Under the pieces are notes generated by a model that had not been told where the DNA came from, ran no database searches, and was given only the letters and a program-made list of their open reading frames with translations. From NCBI GenBank assembly GCA_900468805.1, contig UEIF01000054.1, positions 1 through 64,000 of the forward strand: 64,000 nucleotides of DNA. The letters run 5' to 3'. The first letter of the stretch is position 1, and every line of letters begins with the position of its first letter. The position numbers were made by a program, and so were the translations under genes. This document shows positions 62,008 to 64,000 of the stretch, piece by piece. This DNA is from Hyphomicrobiales bacterium (lineage in GTDB: Bacteria > Pseudomonadota > Alphaproteobacteria > Rhizobiales > Rhizobiaceae).

Positions 62008-62061
62008 GAAACGATACAGATCTGTAGTATTTCGTTGCTAACGATACAGGTTGGTATCGTT
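62008..62061. promoter_or_regulatory. Two TetR-type operators upstream of DUF417
   Basis: Site 1 (62008-62033): GAAACGATACAGA then TCTGTAGTATTTC, an imperfect palindrome. Site 2 (62040-62061): AACGATAC-AGGTTG-GTATCGTT, perfect 8-bp arms. Both contain CGATACAG. No other gene is seen in 61852-62111. Confidence 0.75.
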
Positions 62062-62111
62062 TCTCCATGGAGGCGAGAAGCCTCTGGAGATCAATTCAAT
62101 GGGAGAAGGAA

Positions 62112-62639
62112 ATGACCCAAGCTATCAATCATATCGGCAAGCAGCCGAAGTCCAGGAGCACCTTCGACATTTTGCATCTGGCGGACACCTATGGCCGCGC
62201 GGCGACAACCGCCGGCCTCTATGTTTCGATCGCCATGATTTATGCCTGGTTTGGCGGCATGAAATTTACGGCCTACGAAGCGCAGGGACTGGTCGATCTG
62301 GTCAGTAACAGCCCTCTTGTAAGCTGGATGTACGCGATCTTCAGTGTGCGAGGCTTTTCGAGCTTTCTTGGCGTCCTGGAACTGAGTATCGGCACACTCA
62401 TCGCAGCAAGGTTCATTAGCCCGGTTTATTCGTTACTCGGAGGCGCCCTGTCGTCCGGACTGTTCGTCACCACCATCAGCTTCATGATTACGACCCCTGG
62501 CGTGGTTGTCCCCGAACTTGGGTTCCCGGCCATTTCGGTCGCCCCTGGTCAATTCTTGCTCAAGGACGTCGGGCTTCTGGCCCTATCGCTCTGGATTGCA
62601 ATGGATTCCCTTCTCGCGATCCGGTCCGCCAGAGCCTAG
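62112..62639 (+). CDS. DUF417 (YkgB/RclC-like) membrane protein
   Basis: The 175-residue product has four predicted membrane helices and DUF417 hallmarks (AMIYAWFGGMKFTAYEAQGL; VSNSPLVSWMY; GVLELSIGTLIAARF). E. coli RclC, a DUF417 protein, belongs to the reactive-chlorine response. The start at 62112 has AGAAGG upstream. It is the first gene of an operon with the YeeE-like protein, controlled by the divergent TetR. Confidence 0.88.
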   Translation: MTQAINHIGKQPKSRSTFDILHLADTYGRAATTAGLYVSIAMIYAWFGGMKFTAYEAQGLVDLVSNSPLVSWMYAIFSVRGFSSFLGVLELSIGTLIAARFISPVYSLLGGALSSGLFVTTISFMITTPGVVVPELGFPAISVAPGQFLLKDVGLLALSLWIAMDSLLAIRSARA

Positions 62640-62775
62640 ATCCGAAAGCCCGGCAGTTAGCCTTTGTGTGAACGCCCTGATCCAGCTCGGATCGGGGCGT
62701 TCGCCATTCACTGAAAGCGAAACTCGTGCCATTCTGCGAAGCGCGATCTTCTTCTCTGAACGGAGGATTGGTGCC

Positions 62776-63720
62776 GTGGACGGGTTGCTCGGCGGTGCGG
62801 GGGCGAAAGCTTTCGAGACATGGGCGGGTTTCAGCGTTATCGGCACGCTGAGCTTCGTACTCGGCTTTGCTATGAACTACGGTTCGATCTGCACCTTCAT
62901 CGCTACGACCGAGTTGGTTTCCGAGCGCCGACCTGCGCGGTTTCTCGCTTTAGCCGAATGCGCGGTGTGGGCTGCCGCCGGATATATCGTCCTCGATACG
63001 TTGCCGGCCATGCAGAGTGGATGGTCTCCCTTGCTTCACATGGTCGGGGCAGCCCTCCTCTTTGGCGTCGGCGTATACGTGAACGGTGCTTGCATCTTCG
63101 GATCGGTCGGGCATTTTGGCAACGGGGAACTGGAGTTCGGCTTCACGTTCCTCGGAATTCTGGTCATCCTCTCCCTCGATGCAGTGCTCGAACTCCGCCC
63201 GGATCCAATGCCAATCAGCGCCGCACCGCCGCTTGCGCTGGAAGCTTTGCTGGTGGTTCTGCCCGCATTTCTCTTTCTGAGACTGGCCGTCTCTTTCAAA
63301 TCCGAGACGAACTTTCGGCGGCTAACGCTGGCAATGGGTACGATTGGCATGACTTCGGCCACCTTGTCAGCGTTCGCCCCTCGCTTCTCGATCACCACCT
63401 CGATTGGGTCGATGCTTTCGATCCCGGTGACGAGTTCGCTGATTTTTGTCTGCATGTTCGCAGGCAGTCTCGTTTCGGCGAGAATTCGTCGACATCTTTT
63501 TTCGCTAACCTGGCCGACATGGAAAAGTGTGTCGCGAAGGATAATGGGCGGCATTCTGATGGGCTTCGGGGCGCTCCTTATCCCTGGTGGAAACGACACA
63601 CTCCTGCTCGTCGGCCTCCCGATGGGGGCGTGGCAGGCCTTCCTCGCTTATCTTCTTATGGTATTGGCGCTTGCCGCGCTGATCGCGAGATTTGGTTCAG
63701 CAGCGCAATCTTGGTCGTAA
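62776..63720 (+). CDS. YeeE/YedE-family transporter (sulfur-compound type)
   Basis: The 314-residue product has about nine helices. YeeE/YedE landmarks are GFAMNYGSICTFIATTEL with one conserved Cys, VNGACIFGSVGHFGNGEL with a second, and GGILMGFGALLIPGGNDTLL near the end. The family imports thiosulfate or other sulfur compounds through conserved cysteines. GTG at 62776 is chosen because CGGAGG lies 9 nt upstream; 62506 would overlap DUF417. It is 136 nt downstream of DUF417 and likely in the same unit. Confidence 0.85.
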   Translation: MDGLLGGAGAKAFETWAGFSVIGTLSFVLGFAMNYGSICTFIATTELVSERRPARFLALAECAVWAAAGYIVLDTLPAMQSGWSPLLHMVGAALLFGVGVYVNGACIFGSVGHFGNGELEFGFTFLGILVILSLDAVLELRPDPMPISAAPPLALEALLVVLPAFLFLRLAVSFKSETNFRRLTLAMGTIGMTSATLSAFAPRFSITTSIGSMLSIPVTSSLIFVCMFAGSLVSARIRRHLFSLTWPTWKSVSRRIMGGILMGFGALLIPGGNDTLLLVGLPMGAWQAFLAYLLMVLALAALIARFGSAAQSWS

Positions 63721-63920
63721 CATCCGGCCGGGCCCCGAGGCTCAAGCTTTATCGGTCACTGCGCATACTTGATCTCCGACCTCCGACGCCTCCATCCGCT
63801 CGATGAACTTACAGCCTGACGCGGCATTGTGGCCCGGTTGAAGACCCGGTCGGCGCGTGTTATCGCCCGGCTCAGGCCCAGAGAGTTCAAGCCCCGCGAA
63901 CTGCCACAGGAGTGTCCCGC
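63721..63920 (+). other. Gap with no gene seen
   Basis: These 200 nt between the YeeE-like gene and the next start show no tRNA, terminator or coding sequence I can support. Confidence 0.5.
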
Positions 63921-64000
63921 GTGATCCGCCATATCGTCTTCTTCACCGTGCCGGAGGAAAACCGCGAGGCGGTGCGCAAGGGGCTCTCCATACTGACGGG
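63921..64000 (+). CDS. Dabb family (stress-responsive alpha/beta barrel) protein, cut by window end
   Basis: The frame starts at GTG with AGGAG 8 nt upstream and reads VIRHIVFFTVPEENREAVRK, the typical opening of Dabb/ferredoxin-like barrel proteins (R-H-I/V-V-F-F). Only 26 codons are visible. The function is unknown. Confidence 0.7.
   Translation, partial: MIRHIVFFTVPEENREAVRKGLSILT

Overview
The window looks like a chromosomal segment of a Rhizobium-type alphaproteobacterium (Rhizobiaceae). Support comes from the high-GC coding style, a complete Mrp/Pha cation antiporter operon, a MucR/Ros zinc-finger regulator, alphaproteobacterial families (DUF1491, DUF2336, DUF5330, UPF0260), and scattered rhizobial palindromic intergenic repeats. 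I saw no rRNA, tRNA, CRISPR, insertion sequence, nod/nif gene or replication origin.

Layout. 0.1-3.5 kb: methyltransferase, GNAT acetyltransferase, FAD oxidoreductase, msrB and a small membrane protein. 3.6-9.8 kb: mrpA-G, with repeat elements wedged between A/B and C/D. 9.9-15.6 kb: mucR with a long AT-rich leader, a YciI-like protein, sufE, a DUF5330 protein, a sensor kinase and a membrane-anchored peptidoglycan-binding protein. 15.8-23.7 kb: two divergent AraC/SDR modules flanking a soluble chemoreceptor, a DUF1491 protein and an ABC-F ATPase. 23.7-33.6 kb: DUF2336, DUF1254/DUF1214, a PBP1A-type penicillin-binding protein, UPF0260, an MscS channel with a cyclic-nucleotide domain, an AmpC-type beta-lactamase and a TetR regulator. 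33.7-43.5 kb: SDR, EEP hydrolase, a D-erythronate-type catabolic set (denD-otnK-otnC), two esterases, a DegP-like protein that has lost its catalytic triad, and a third AraC/SDR module. 43.5-56 kb: ABC-F ATPase, tandem DUF1801 genes, a partly decayed hydrolase operon under an ABATE/CGNR regulator, a GST-ArsR-SRPBCC operon, and two MocR-type regulators. 56-64 kb: a frameshifted lipase-like gene, an NTF2-like/TetR pair, a GH19-type lysozyme-like gene behind a CtrA-like box, and an OYE/TetR/DUF417/YeeE group.

Main observations. (1) Three paralogous divergent AraC/SDR modules lie within 28 kb, and their intergenic gaps share a motif, GGATTT-N4-GCAT, in the same orientation toward the SDR gene. 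(2) Two repeat insertions in the mrp operon each carry an open frame that meets the flanking mrp genes at or within 2 nt, so translation could continue across the insertions. (3) The DegP-like PDZ protein has Tyr/Gly/Trp at the His/Asp/Ser positions. (4) Copies of the dispersed palindromic repeat supply stop codons to neighbouring genes. (5) Several clear palindromic operators let regulators be assigned to operons.

All functional calls come from reading motifs and family resemblance by eye. No database search was run.
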